A stretch of 64,000 nucleotides of DNA from JAKZVK01 sp965261065. GTDB lineage: Bacteria > Acidobacteriota > Terriglobia > Bryobacterales > UBA6623. A program made the translations under genes and the position numbers. The notes below the pieces were generated by a model. The model was not told where the DNA came from. It saw nothing but the letters and a program-made list of their open reading frames with translations, and did no database searches. The stretch is from the NCBI GenBank assembly GCA_965261065.1, contig OZ253444.1, positions 8,804,001-8,868,000 of the forward strand, given 5' to 3'. Positions 42,479-51,684 of this stretch are shown in pieces. Numbering within the stretch: the stretch's first letter is position 1; the number at the start of each line of letters is the position of its first letter.

Positions 42479-42483
42479 TCGCC

Positions 42484-43107
42484 ATGGGCCGATATCTCGA
42501 TCGATTGAAGGAATGCTATAGCGCCGTCGGCCGCGAGTTTGCGCGGAATCGCAAGCGGCATCGGCGGTTGATGGGGCACCGCATGCAATGCCGTGAAGGC
42601 TGCACGGACTGCTGTCACCATATCTTCCACATCACCGAGGTCGAGGCGGCAGAGGTTTCGCGCGGCGTCAAGGACCTACCGGCCGAGACGCGCAATAGGC
42701 TCGCCGAGAACGCCCGGGCGTACCTGCCGGCGCGCGACGAGTTGATGCGCCGGCACGGGTTCATTCAGGCATGGGGCAGCTTGCCGCGTCCCGAGACACG
42801 GCTGGCTTGCCCGGCGCTTGTGGAGGGAGCTTGTGCTCTCTACGAACACCGTCCGCTGATCTGCCGCAAGTTTGGGATGCCCCTCCATCATCCCGAGCAG
42901 CCGGGACGCATCTTTGCTTGTGAACTGAACTTCCGGACCGGCGAGGCGTTCGAGGATCCGGGGCTGGTCCAGATACAAACCGGCCTTGCCGAAGACTGGA
43001 ATCGCCTGCAAACCGACTATGACCGCGACGGCGGCACCCGGGACGAGCTACCCATCTCGGTGGCCCACGCTATCCTCAAGGACTACGAGGATCACGTGCC
43101 GGAATGA
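42484..43107 (+). CDS. YkgJ-family cysteine-cluster protein
   Basis: The 207-residue protein carries a cysteine cluster of the YkgJ type: CREGCTDCCHH near residue 35 and CPALVEGACALYEHRPLICR near residue 103, with a further Cys in FACELNF. Such proteins are thought to bind zinc or an Fe-S cluster; their role is not settled. Its stop overlaps the start of the aldo/keto reductase gene (ATGA), so the two are translationally coupled and may act together in an oxidoreductase step. Confidence 0.85.
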   Translation: MGRYLDRLKECYSAVGREFARNRKRHRRLMGHRMQCREGCTDCCHHIFHITEVEAAEVSRGVKDLPAETRNRLAENARAYLPARDELMRRHGFIQAWGSLPRPETRLACPALVEGACALYEHRPLICRKFGMPLHHPEQPGRIFACELNFRTGEAFEDPGLVQIQTGLAEDWNRLQTDYDRDGGTRDELPISVAHAILKDYEDHVPE

Positions 43108-44531
43108 CCACACTGCGTCCCCTGGGCTCCACGGGGCTTGACTGCCACCCGCTCGGCTTCGGCTGCTACCGGACCATGGACGGCAACGCCGGCCACGAAG
43201 CGGCGTTGCGCGCGTATTTGGCGCGCGGCGGCAACCTCATCGACACCAGCGCCAATTATGGCGACGGCGCCTCGGAAGTGCTCGTCGGGAAAGTGCTGCG
43301 AGGCATTCCACCGGGACGGGTGATCGTCGTCACCAAGGGGGGATACATTCAAGGGCAGAACATGGCGCTTGCCCAGGGGCGCTCCTTTCCCGAGGTAGTC
43401 GAGTACGGCCCGGGCATCTGGCACTCGATCCATCCCGAGTTTCTCGAGACCCAGGTCGAGCGGTCGCTGGAGCGAATGCAGCGCGATTCGGTGGATGTGT
43501 ACCTGCTCCATAACCCGGAGTACTATCTGGAAGACGCCGCGCATCGGCGTCCGTTGACGGCGGACGACCACGACGAGTTCTACCGGCGTATCCGGGAGGC
43601 TTTCCGGTATCTCGAAGGGCAGGTCGAGGCAGGGCGGATTGGCTTCTACGGCGTTAGCTCAAACAACTTCGGGCAGCCCCCGTTCGAGGGGCGCGACCGA
43701 CCCACCACGATGACCAGCGTGGCGCGTTGTTTGGTGGAAGCGCAGGCGGTTTCGGACGATCATCATTTCCGGGTCGTTCAGTTGCCGTTGAACCTCTACG
43801 AGGCGGGTGGCGCTATCGAGTCGAACAATGAGGGCCGGACGGTGCTTGAGTTCTGCCGCGACCATGGATTGGGCGTATTGGCGAATCGGCCGCTGAACGC
43901 GTTCCATCAGAATCAGATGATTCGGCTGGCGGATTGGGCGGAGCCGGGCACTCTTTCGCCGGACCTCGACGCGCTGGGTGCGGTGTTGGAACCCCTCAGC
44001 CGGCATGAGGCGCGGTGGCCGGAACTGAGCGGTGAAGGCGTCAGGCTTGCGAGCGGAGAGACACCGTCGGAGTTACTGCTTCGCATCGTCCCACAGGTCG
44101 ACTCACCCATGAATTGGGAGCAGGTGGCTGGGCGTCACGTGGTCGAACCGATCCAGGCCTGGCTGGTGGATGCGCGGGAGAAGTCGAAGGAGCACCAGGA
44201 GCGGCGAGACTGGCTGCGCACGTTCGTCGAACAGTTGAACGCGCTGCTGGCGTCAATGGAACGGCACATCAGCGCCAAGCAGCAGGGGGCCTCAGACGAA
44301 ATCCGGGGGCGACTGGCGGAGACCGGTTACGCGGCCGACGACCAGTCGTTGAGCCAAATAGCCTTGGGCGTCCTCGGCGGTTTGGACGGGCTCTCGTGCA
44401 CGCTCGTCGGGATGCGGCGGCCTGAGTATGTTGAAGATGCGATGGGCACCGCGTTCGTTGCTGGGCAGGACGGTGTTGGCGAGCAGAACGGGTTGGCGGT
44501 GCTGCGGGCGTTCAGTTCACGGAATACTTGA
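43104..44531 (+). CDS. Aldo/keto reductase with extended C terminus
   Basis: This 475-residue NADPH-dependent reductase family member has LRPLGSTGLDCHPLGFGCYR, LARGGNLIDTSANYGDGASE (catalytic Asp and Tyr), VIVVTKGGYI (Lys) and SVDVYLLHNPEYYL (His region). A long helical extension (about 300-475) holds a late NADPH-site segment, LSQIALGVLGGLDGLSCTLV GMRRPEYVEDAM. At 475 residues it is longer than the usual 280-340. It is coupled to the Cys-cluster gene upstream and overlaps the opposite-strand TPR gene by 20 bases at its end. The substrate is unknown. Confidence 0.88.
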   Translation: MTTLRPLGSTGLDCHPLGFGCYRTMDGNAGHEAALRAYLARGGNLIDTSANYGDGASEVLVGKVLRGIPPGRVIVVTKGGYIQGQNMALAQGRSFPEVVEYGPGIWHSIHPEFLETQVERSLERMQRDSVDVYLLHNPEYYLEDAAHRRPLTADDHDEFYRRIREAFRYLEGQVEAGRIGFYGVSSNNFGQPPFEGRDRPTTMTSVARCLVEAQAVSDDHHFRVVQLPLNLYEAGGAIESNNEGRTVLEFCRDHGLGVLANRPLNAFHQNQMIRLADWAEPGTLSPDLDALGAVLEPLSRHEARWPELSGEGVRLASGETPSELLLRIVPQVDSPMNWEQVAGRHVVEPIQAWLVDAREKSKEHQERRDWLRTFVEQLNALLASMERHISAKQQGASDEIRGRLAETGYAADDQSLSQIALGVLGGLDGLSCTLVGMRRPEYVEDAMGTAFVAGQDGVGEQNGLAVLRAFSSRNT

Positions 44532-45051
44532 TCTTCTTCATACCTTCGAGCGCGCCCGCATCGCCGGGATGAAGCTCGAGCGCTTTGACGAACTCGTCGA
44601 GCGCGCGCATCTCGTCACCCTTGGCCAGGAACACGCGTCCCAGGTTGAGGTAAGGGAAGTGGCGGGGCTCGTAACGCTTGGCGCGCTTGGCTTGTTGCAG
44701 CCACGGGACGGCGTCATCGAGCTTGCCGAGTTGCATCAGGTAGACGCCGATGTCGTTGTAGGGGTTGCCGAACTCGGGGTCGAGTTGGATGGCTTTCTTG
44801 CAATCCTCGATGGCTTCGTCGAGATATCCGAGAAACGAGATCGCCCATCCGCGAAAAGTGTAGCCCTCGGCCGTGGGCTTGACGTCGATGCTTTTTTCGT
44901 ACAGCTCGATGGCTTCGGAGACCCGGCCTTCCATGAGCCGCTTGGTGCCCAGTTCACACAGATCTTGGAATTGTTCCCGGTTTTGTTTGCCCGGCACGCC
45001 TCGCCTCCCTGAAAGATGGTGAACGGAACCTTTCGATGTTGATTGTATCAC
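44512..45051 (-). CDS. TPR-repeat protein
   Basis: The 179-residue protein has about three and a half tetratricopeptide repeats: GRVSEAIELYEKSIDVKPTA, LDEAIEDCKKAIQLDPEFGN, KLDDAVPWLQQAKRAKRYEP and MRALDEFVKALELHPGDAGA. It is probably a small cytoplasmic scaffold. There is no signal peptide. The start is a GTG at 45051. It overlaps the end of the aldo/keto reductase gene on the other strand, an unusual tail-to-tail overlap. Confidence 0.82.
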   Translation of the reverse strand: MIQSTSKGSVHHLSGRRGVPGKQNREQFQDLCELGTKRLMEGRVSEAIELYEKSIDVKPTAEGYTFRGWAISFLGYLDEAIEDCKKAIQLDPEFGNPYNDIGVYLMQLGKLDDAVPWLQQAKRAKRYEPRHFPYLNLGRVFLAKGDEMRALDEFVKALELHPGDAGALEGMKKIKYSVN

Positions 45052-45182
45052 CGGGTCCGAACATGTCCAGCCCGTCGACCGCCGGGGACGAGGCCGGAGC
45101 CCCTAGGTTTGAATACCGAACGCTGTCTCGGTTCCAGAGGCTTCCGGGGTGGCGTGAGGGTTCGTGCCGGACCGCTCCCTGA

Positions 45183-47036
45183 GGGGCTGTGAAAAATTAC
45201 CCTGAAACAAGCAGATATCGAAATGTTTGGATAACCTCCGGCCTCGGAGGGTCGTCTTCTGTATTGTATGGCTGAACAGAGAATCCTCCTCGAACTCGAA
45301 CAGGGCCCCCAAGCCGCGCGCGAGCCCACGCCTCCCGACGCACTCAAGCTCAAAACCCCCAATCGCAACCAGTTCACCTTCGCCGCCGTCGACGTCGAAG
45401 CCCTGATCGGTCCCGATCACCCCGCGCGGGCGATCTGGGAACTCGCCGGGCGGCTCAACCTCGACGGCTTGGACGCCCCGCTACGCACCCGCCAGGGCCT
45501 GGCCGGTCGGCCCGCTTGGCCGCCCCGGTTGCTGGTCGCCGTGTGGGTCTGGGCCTTGAGCGAAGGCATCGGCTCGGCGCGCCAGATCGAACGGCTGAGC
45601 GAACATCATCCGGCGCTGCTGTGGCTGTGCGGGCTGGAGGTGATCTCGCACCAGACGCTCTCGGATTTTCGTAGCTCGCACTCCGAGGCGCTCGACCAAC
45701 TGTTCACCGAAGTGCTGGCGTTGCTGAGCGAAGAAGGTTTGATCGAGCTCGAGCAAGTGACGGTGGATGGTACGCGCCTGCGCTCGCAAGCCTCGTCGAG
45801 CTCGCGATGCCGGCGGCCGACGCTGGAGCGGCATCTGGAGGCGGCGCGACAGCGGGTCGCGGAGTGGCAAGACAGCGAGCAGAGCGAGCAGGTCACCCAG
45901 CAGCGACAAGCGGCGCGGCGGCGGGCGGCAAGAGAGCGTGTGGAGCGGCTCACGCAAGCGCTAGCCGAGCTGCAGAAAGTCGAGGCGGCGAAGAAGACGC
46001 CCCAGGAACGCGAGCAGGCTCGGGTGAGCGCGACCGAGCCCGAGGCGCGCGTGCAACACGAAAGCAACGGCGGATACGGGGTGGGATACAACGCGCAGTT
46101 GGCGACCGACGAGAAGCACAAGATCGTGGTCGGGGTCGAGTTGACCAGCTGCGCCAGCGACGCCGAGCAACTCATGCCGACGCTCTCGGACGTCGAGCGG
46201 TGTATGGACGACAAGCCGCGCCAAGCGCTCGCCGACGCCAGCTACGCGCGCCGTGCCAACGTGGGGGCGACGGCCGCCGCCGAGGTGGAGTTCGTCTCGC
46301 CGCCGCCGGATCCGCAGCGGGCCTGCCGCGCGGCCGAGAAAGCGGCCGGCCTTGCTTGGGAGTTTCGGGCGCACGTGTTCGTCTACGACGAGGGGGCGGA
46401 CGTGCTGCGCTGCCCGCAAGGCAAGGATCTGGCGTTCCAGCGCGGATCGACGAAGCGAGAGCGGACGTATCGCCAATAGCAGGCGAAGGGATCGGATTGT
46501 CGGGACTGCCGGGTGCGGCTGCCGTGCTGCCCGAAGAGTGGGAAGCAAGGGCGCACGGTGTCGCGGCTGCAGGCCGAGGATGCGCTGATGGTGGCGCACC
46601 GCAAGCACATGGAGAGCAAGGAGGCGCAAGCGGCGTATGGCAAGAGGGCGGCGGTGGCGGAATTTCCGAACGCCTGGTTGAAGGAGCGCCTCGGGCTGCG
46701 GAAGTTTCGCTTGCGAGGATTGCGGAAGGCGCGGGACGAGCTGCTGTGGTCGTTGTTGGCGTACCACGTGGCGCATTGGATTCGGCTGCTGTGGAGGAGG
46801 GGTGAGCCCGCGGTGTGCCCGGCGGCGGCCCTGGCTGCGTAGGCGGAGGCCGGGCGGGGCAAAAAAGGCGCTCTCAAGGCGTTTCAGGGGCCCCAGGGAG
46901 GCCATCTAGGGCCTTGGGGGCATCGAGAGCGGCCGAGGAGCCTCGATCGGCGAGGGCGGCGCTGAAAAATCCTGTTGCGGGCGCCGGGGCCGCCGCGTTT
47001 GCACCGCAGCGGCTGGGAGGAATATTTCACAGCCCC
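45183..47036 (+). mobile_element. IS1182-family element inserted in a dispersed repeat
   Basis: The ends GGGGCTGTGAAA and TTTCACAGCCCC form inverted termini of a 1854-bp element. The left flank ends CGCTCCCTGA and the right flank begins TGACGGTCACGG. The unbroken sequence CGCTCCCTGACGGTCACGG exists at about 42447-42466, so the insertion point and a 3-5 base duplication (TGA, extendable to CTGA or CCTGA) can be read directly. The single transposase frame carries an amber codon. Confidence 0.88.
45268..46842 (+). pseudogene. IS1182-family transposase with in-frame TAG
   Basis: The first part (to 46479) reads FAAVDVEALIGPDHPARAIW, ISHQTLSDFRSSHSEALDQL, VTVDGTRLRSQASSSSRCRR and NGGYGVGYNAQLATDEKHKI. 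After RTYRQ comes TAG at 46477-46479. The same frame then continues QAKGSDCRDCRVRLPCCPKS and AVAEFPNAWLKERLGLRKFR to 46842, the standard C-terminal zinc-ribbon-like and YLKE/WLKE region. No frameshift is needed. Unless the amber is suppressed, the transposase is inactive. Confidence 0.87.
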
Positions 47037-47099
47037 TGACGGTCACGGCTCGGTTTCCGGGCTTGTGGTGTCGGTAGTCACGCCAAACGGAGGAACGGG

Positions 47100-47396
47100 T
47101 TAGCGCAAGTGAAGGTCGGGCAGACCCGCCAGGCGTTCGAGTTGGGCCTCGTCGGCCAGGAACTCGACGTGAGGCAAGCGGATGCAGCCCAGGTCGCAGC
47201 GGTGGCCCCGAAACATGCGATGGAACAGATCGTGGAGCCACACGTCGGCTTCAAAGGCGTTGGGGAACACCTTGGCGATGCAGACGCCATCACCCTCGAT
47301 CAAGGCACGGAACTCCGGGGAATTGTCGATGCGGTCGCAGATCATGTGGACCATCTGGGAGCCGACCGCATGAATCTCCTTTGTGTGGACATGCAT
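47100..47396 (-). CDS. Hypothetical protein
   Basis: The 98-residue frame reads MHVHTKEIHAVGSQMVHMIC, DRIDNSPEFRALIEGDGVCI and AKVFPNAFEADVWLHDLFHR, with protein-like composition but no family I recognise. A promoter (TTGTTT, 17 bases, CATAAT) lies so close upstream that the transcript would begin almost at the ATG, suggesting leaderless translation. There is no membrane segment. Confidence 0.5.
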   Translation of the reverse strand: MHVHTKEIHAVGSQMVHMICDRIDNSPEFRALIEGDGVCIAKVFPNAFEADVWLHDLFHRMFRGHRCDLGCIRLPHVEFLADEAQLERLAGLPDLHLR

Positions 47397-47622
47397 TGCC
47401 TAAATTATGCCTGCATTCGCGTTGCGAAACAATACCTGAAAGGTTACATTCTTCGCTGGAACGGAAGTACCGTTACTGTTCCTATCGATGATGGAACGTC
47501 GGATTGGCGGGGGTTGTAGCCGGCGACCCCTTTTTTTCGTGCCCGCCGACCCCTCGCTTGGCTGTCGTTGGGATGCGCTATGATCCCAAAGTTGCCCGCT
47601 GGTTCGGGCAAGGAGGAGCCCC

Positions 47623-48540
47623 ATGTCCACCATCGATCGTCGAACCTTCCACCGCGTGGCTCTCGGCGGAGTGCTCGGGGCGGCCGCTTGTGCGCCGGAG
47701 GAAGCCCCGAAAGAGGAGCCCGCCGCCCCCAAGGCCGGCGGCGCGCAGCAGATCGACTCCACCGTCGCGGGTGTGCGCATCGGCAGCCAAAGCTACAGCT
47801 TCCGCGACCGCTCTCTCGAGAAGGCGATCGAGGGCTATGTCGAGGTGGGCCTCGGCGTCTGCGAGCTGTACTCAGGCCACGTCGAGCCCGAAGAAACTCG
47901 CGGCGATCGCGAGCAACTCAGGCAATGGCGCGAGGCGGTTTCGCTGGACCATTTCGAGCAGGTCGGCCGGCAGTTCCGAGACGCGGGCATCGATCTCTAC
48001 GCCTTCAACTACAGCTTCCGCGACGACTTCTCCGACAGTGAGATGGAGCGCGGCTTCGAGATGGCTAAGGCCCTGGGAGCCAAGGTGATGACCGCGTCTT
48101 CGAACGTTTCCACCGCCAAGCGCATCGACTCCTTCGCGAAGAAGCACGGGATGCGCGTCGGCATGCACAATCACTCCCGCATCCGCGAGAACGAATTCGC
48201 CACACCCGATGACTTCGCCGCCGCTCGAGGGGGGACGTCCGACCACATCGCCATTAACCTCGACATCGGCCACTTCACCGCCGCCAACTTCGACCCTGTC
48301 GAGTACCTCGACAAGCACCACGCCGACATCGTCACCCTGCACATCAAAGACCGCAAGCGCGACCAAGGCGACAACGTGCCCTTCGGCGAAGGCGACACGA
48401 AGATCGTCGAAGTGCTGCAACTGCTGCGCGAGAAGAAGTACGACATCCCGGCGAACATTGAGTACGAGTACAAGGGGGGCGACACGGTGGCGGAAGTTCA
48501 GCGTTGTTTTGAGTACTGCAAGAAGGCGCTGCTGAGCTAG
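47623..48540 (+). CDS. Exported sugar phosphate isomerase/epimerase-like TIM-barrel protein
   Basis: The 305-residue protein starts with a twin-arginine signal (DRRTFHRVALGGVLGAAAC) whose final Cys may also be a lipobox. The xylose-isomerase-like TIM barrel follows: YSFRDRSLEKAIEGYVEVGL, GVCELYSGHVEPE, HGMRVGMHNHSRI, AINLDIGHFTAANFDPVEYL and IVTLHIKDRKRDQGDNVPFG. The Glu, His and Asp metal ligands of the family are present. AAGGAGG precedes the ATG. It probably acts on an exported sugar; the substrate is unknown. The family is common in acidobacteria. Confidence 0.88.
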   Translation: MSTIDRRTFHRVALGGVLGAAACAPEEAPKEEPAAPKAGGAQQIDSTVAGVRIGSQSYSFRDRSLEKAIEGYVEVGLGVCELYSGHVEPEETRGDREQLRQWREAVSLDHFEQVGRQFRDAGIDLYAFNYSFRDDFSDSEMERGFEMAKALGAKVMTASSNVSTAKRIDSFAKKHGMRVGMHNHSRIRENEFATPDDFAAARGGTSDHIAINLDIGHFTAANFDPVEYLDKHHADIVTLHIKDRKRDQGDNVPFGEGDTKIVEVLQLLREKKYDIPANIEYEYKGGDTVAEVQRCFEYCKKALLS

Positions 48541-48810
48541 GGGCAGCCAACTCCACGGCCGAGCAGGTTCGCTATCGGACGCTGTTTGTCGCGGTAAGCT
48601 GGGTAATGATGCGTACTTGGTTGCAGTTTCTTGCGCGGGCCGTGCAGGCGTTACTCCGACGCCGCAGTATGCCCGCCCACCGTTTGAGTTTCGGCTCAAA
48701 ACGGTTATGACCAAAGGCGAGGGCCTGTCGATTGACGGTCGCTGGAGCGAAGTGCGCTCTCTCGTCTACGAAGGGCAGGGCGGCTGACCGCCGGTTTGTT
48801 GGCACTCGTG

Positions 48811-49437
48811 TCAGCGCCGTTTTCTCTCGGCCTCGATCGCTTCGATGGTGTCGTTCCGCCTGCGTTCGCCGGCGTAATCCGTTGCACTCTTGCCCTCGTT
48901 GTCCGTCGCATCAAGGTCAGGCTTGTGGGTGAGCAGAATACGCACATTGTCAAGTCGGGCAGCCCCGGCAGCCGTTATCAACACGGTCCTCCCTTCTGCG
49001 TCGCGCGCGTCAACGTCCGCGTCCCACTCAAGGAGTGATTCGAGCAGTGACGAGCGACTCGTAGCCGCCACTTCCATCAAGACTGTTTGCTCCTTTTGGT
49101 TTCGGCTTTCGGTGTCTGCGCCGGCTGCCAGAAGGACGCGAACAATCTCCCGCCACCCCTTCTCGGCCGCATGGCTCAGCGCTGTGCGGCCGTCTCTGTT
49201 CACGGCATCGACCTCGCTCCCCACGTCGAGGAGTAGACGAACCGCGTCCACGCGGCCCGCCCGAGCCGCAGCCGTCAGAGGATATCGACCTTCCGCATCC
49301 ATCTGATTCGGATCGAAACCCGATTCGAGCACCAGGTGGATCAGTTCTGTCGAGCTTTTCGACGCCAACAACGAGAGGATCGTTGACGCCGTCGCTGTCG
49401 TTCCATCGCTCGCTCTAGCCCGGAAATCTCACCAGGA
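48811..49437 (-). pseudogene. Ankyrin-repeat protein, N terminus cut by an IS1380 remnant
   Basis: The frame from TGA near 49437 reads DFRARASDGTTATASTILSL then LASKSSTELIHLVLESGFDP. Five ankyrin repeats follow (DAEGRYPLTAAARAGRVDAV, NRDGRTALSHAAEKGWREIV, DNEGKSATDYAGERRR). There is no good start codon before the IS1380 sequence at 49446. A signal-peptide-coding fragment on the same strand (50305-50453) beyond the IS is probably its separated head. A TTG at 49371 could allow a shortened product. Confidence 0.7.
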
Positions 49438-49447
49438 GATGGCAATC

Positions 49448-49523
49448 AGGCTGCTTCCTGTGGCTTAAAACATTTGTTGGGAGAATGTTTCAGCCACCAG
49501 AACCAACAGGAGGAAGCAGCCTG
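49448..49523 (+). promoter_or_regulatory. Leader hairpin that hides the IS1380 transposase ribosome site
   Basis: CAGGCTGCTTCC (49448-49459) pairs perfectly with GGAAGCAGCCTG (49512-49523), which contains most of the AGGAGGAAG ribosome site and abuts the ATG. Inside it GTGGCT and AAACATT pair with AATGTTT and AGCCAC. Transcripts entering from outside would fold and block translation, as is known for IS10 and IS50. Confidence 0.65.
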
Positions 49524-50297
49524 ATGTCTACCGAGTGTACCCAAACCTCGTTCATCTTTGAACCCCACGGCCGCCGCGACGTGGTCGCTCGCTTCGATGG
49601 CGGCGCCATCACCTCCGATGCCGGCGCCCTGCTGCTGCGCCAAGTCGATCAACGCCTCAACCTGTTGCCGCGGCTGGCCGCTTGCTTCCACGATCGGCGC
49701 GACCCCCAGCGCATCGAACACAGCGTCGAGCAGCTCATCTCGCAACGCGTCTACACGCTGGCGCTGGGCTACGAAGACCTCAACGATCACGACGAGTTGC
49801 GCCGCGATCCGCTGCTGGCTCTGCTGGCTCTGCTGGCTCTGCTGGCTCTGCTGGCCGGCAAGTCGACCCTGAATCGGCTGGAGCGCTCCACCGAGAGCCC
49901 CGACCGCTATAAGAAGATCCGCTGCGATTTCGAGCGCGTCGACCGCCTGTTGGTTGACTTGTTTGTCGAAGCGCACCCAACGCCGCCCGAGCAGATCGTC
50001 CTCGACGTCGACGCCACCGACACGCCCTTGCACGGGAACCAACAAGGACGCTTCTTTCACGGCTATTACAACCACTACTGCTACTTGCCGCTGTACATCT
50101 TCTCGGTGGAACAGCTGCTGTGCGCGCGGCAGCGGGAGGCGAATCAAGACCCGGCGGTCGGGGCGCAGCCCGAACTCGAGCGCATCGTCGAACAGATCCG
50201 CGAAGTCTGGCCGCAGGTGCACATCGTGGTGCGGGGCGACGCCGGGTTCAGTAGCGAGGCGTTGATGAGTTGGTGCGAGGCCAACGGAGTGGACTAG
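49524..50297 (+). pseudogene. IS1380-family transposase, truncated
   Basis: The frame reads FDGGAITSDAGALLLRQVDQ (first catalytic region), CFHDRRDPQRIEHSVEQLIS, GYEDLNDHDELRRDPLLALL, IVLDVDATDTPLHGNQQGRF (second catalytic Asp) and VVRGDAGFSSEALMSWCEAN. It then hits TAG after GVD at 50295-50297, about 257 codons in, against about 430-450 in the family. The 9-base unit CTGCTGGCT is repeated about five times (49810-49856), giving LLALLALLALLALLA. The start at 49524 is preceded by AGGAGG. Confidence 0.8.
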
Positions 50298-50304
50298 GTG
50301 GTGG

Positions 50305-50453
50305 GAGACTGAGCCGAATCGAAACAGATTGCGGTCCGACCTCGGGTCTTTCTGCCACAAGCCCTCGACTGTCTCCGAGGCGACGGGCAGCACGCTGACC
50401 AGGGAGAGGGCCACAAGGCTTCGGAGGGCGTGGCTTAGTTGTACGGCCCACAT
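50305..50453 (-). pseudogene. Signal-peptide fragment, probable head of the split ankyrin gene
   Basis: The frame starting at 50453 reads MWAVQLSHALRSLVALSLVS and VLPVASETVEGLWQKDPRSD, a clean Sec signal followed by mature sequence (RNLFRFG). It then enters the antisense of the IS1380 remnant. The matching orientation suggests that the ankyrin protein at 48811-49437 was exported and that this is its severed start. The interval 50454-50727 shows no gene. Confidence 0.4.
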
Positions 50454-50727
50454 GGCTGATGGTCTTGCGATGGCACCTCAACGACGACGCAGCTATTGTC
50501 CCACGTAGGTTCGAAGCGATCACGCACAGATCGTGCTGTGGCTGCTTTCTATCGCTCTGCTGGGGAGCGGATTGCCTAGACCAGAGGCGTTCGAGTGACG
50601 TCAGGGCTTGTGCCGCACCGAAAGTCGGGCTAGAGCGATGCACGTGCTGCCTCCTCTCTGTGCCGAGGCATCGAACGAAGTCGCAGACTGGTTCCGATTG
50701 CGGAGCTGTTTTCGCTCCATGTTGGGC

Positions 50728-51552
50728 TCAGAAGTTGCCCGACTTGAGATAGGCCACGATGGCCTGCAACTCGTTCCGCGTATAGAACTGATCGTAGTTC
50801 GCGGGCATAGAGGACTCCTTGCGCGTCGTCGTGCTCCGTACGCTATCGCGGTAGAACGTGCGGAGCGGCGGAGGGATCGCCTCGCTGTCGTAAACGCGAA
50901 TCACCTCGTCGGTTTGCGACTGTTTGACCCCGGCGATGGTATCGCCCGCTTTCGAGGTCACGACGGTCTGTTCGAAGCCCTCGGCGATCGACGCGTCGGG
51001 GTTCACGATGTCGTTCATCAACGCCTCGGCCGACTTGCCCGAGGCGCTTGAAAGATCCGGCCCCACCGCTGTCCCTTTGCCGCCGAGGCGGTGGCAGATG
51101 GCGCAGCGCTTCTGGTTGTTGAGATCGAAGAACAAGTCGTGGCCGCGCTTGGCTTCGCCTGTCAACTCTGCGCGCCCGGCAGCAGCCGATCCCACCGTGA
51201 TCGTGCCGGCCGAACCGGTCAGCCTGGTCGTTCCCAAGCTGATGATGTATCCGGTGACGGCCCAGAGGTCTTCGTCGGGGAGGATGTTGTTCCACGGCGG
51301 CATGGTCGTGCCCGGCACGCCGTCGCGAACGGAGGAGTAGAGCTTTCGCGGGTCCCAGTCACGGTTGCGCAGGTCGGGACCGCGGGCGGCGCGTCCTTCG
51401 GCGCCGTGGCAGTAGCCGGTGGCGCAGTTCTTGGCGAAGAGGTCGTTGCCCTTGGCGATGACCGACACGTTGGTGAGATCGACGGTGGTTTGGGCTGCCA
51501 GTGGCGCCAAAGCCAAGCCCACGCAGACTAGGAGTTGCAGCGCCCCGCCCAT
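50728..51552 (-). CDS. Exported cytochrome c with two heme domains, partner of the PQQ dehydrogenase
   Basis: The protein of about 274 residues has a Sec signal (MGGALQLLVCVGLALAPLAA). Heme site one is NCATGYCHGAEG (CX4CH spacing, not CX2CH), with a Met ligand candidate in GTTMPPWNN. Heme site two is RCAICHRLGGKGTAVGPDLS (CXXCH), followed by a planctomycete-type heme-binding region (DPDASIAEGFEQTVV-like, SKAGDTIAGV). I start at the ATG at 51552 where the signal begins. It lies 132 bases downstream of the quinoprotein gene on the same strand and should accept its electrons in the periplasm. Confidence 0.87.
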   Translation of the reverse strand: MGGALQLLVCVGLALAPLAAQTTVDLTNVSVIAKGNDLFAKNCATGYCHGAEGRAARGPDLRNRDWDPRKLYSSVRDGVPGTTMPPWNNILPDEDLWAVTGYIISLGTTRLTGSAGTITVGSAAAGRAELTGEAKRGHDLFFDLNNQKRCAICHRLGGKGTAVGPDLSSASGKSAEALMNDIVNPDASIAEGFEQTVVTSKAGDTIAGVKQSQTDEVIRVYDSEAIPPPLRTFYRDSVRSTTTRKESSMPANYDQFYTRNELQAIVAYLKSGNF

Positions 51553-51684
51553 GTAGGGGCCGGCCCCAGCGCCGGCCCGCCCCGGCCGGGCAACGTCCAG
51601 CTCACGCGAGAGAGGGGAAAACCGCGGGCGGGTGCGGGGGCCCGCCCCTGCAGTTTCTCGAGCAATGCGATTTGCCATTCTTTC

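Larger units (their letters stand above)
49446..50300 (+). mobile_element. 3'-truncated IS1380-family element
   Basis: The left end carries a long hairpin leader (49448-49523) followed by the IS1380 transposase N-terminal half. The right half of the element is missing; homology stops near 50297. The full family length is about 1.7 kb, so roughly half remains. It lies between two pieces of what looks like one ankyrin-protein gene on the other strand. Confidence 0.75.

Noticed and set aside
8893..46479. Stop-codon reassignment explaining the in-frame stops in cpaB (TAA) and the IS1182 transposase (TAG).
   Set aside because: The two stops are different codons, and TAA, TAG and TGA all end other genes here at the expected places.
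49446..50453. A 335-codon minus-strand frame across the IS1380 remnant treated as one gene.
   Set aside because: Only its first 50 codons (signal peptide) look like protein; the rest is antisense to the IS1380 transposase, including the inverted 9-base repeat.
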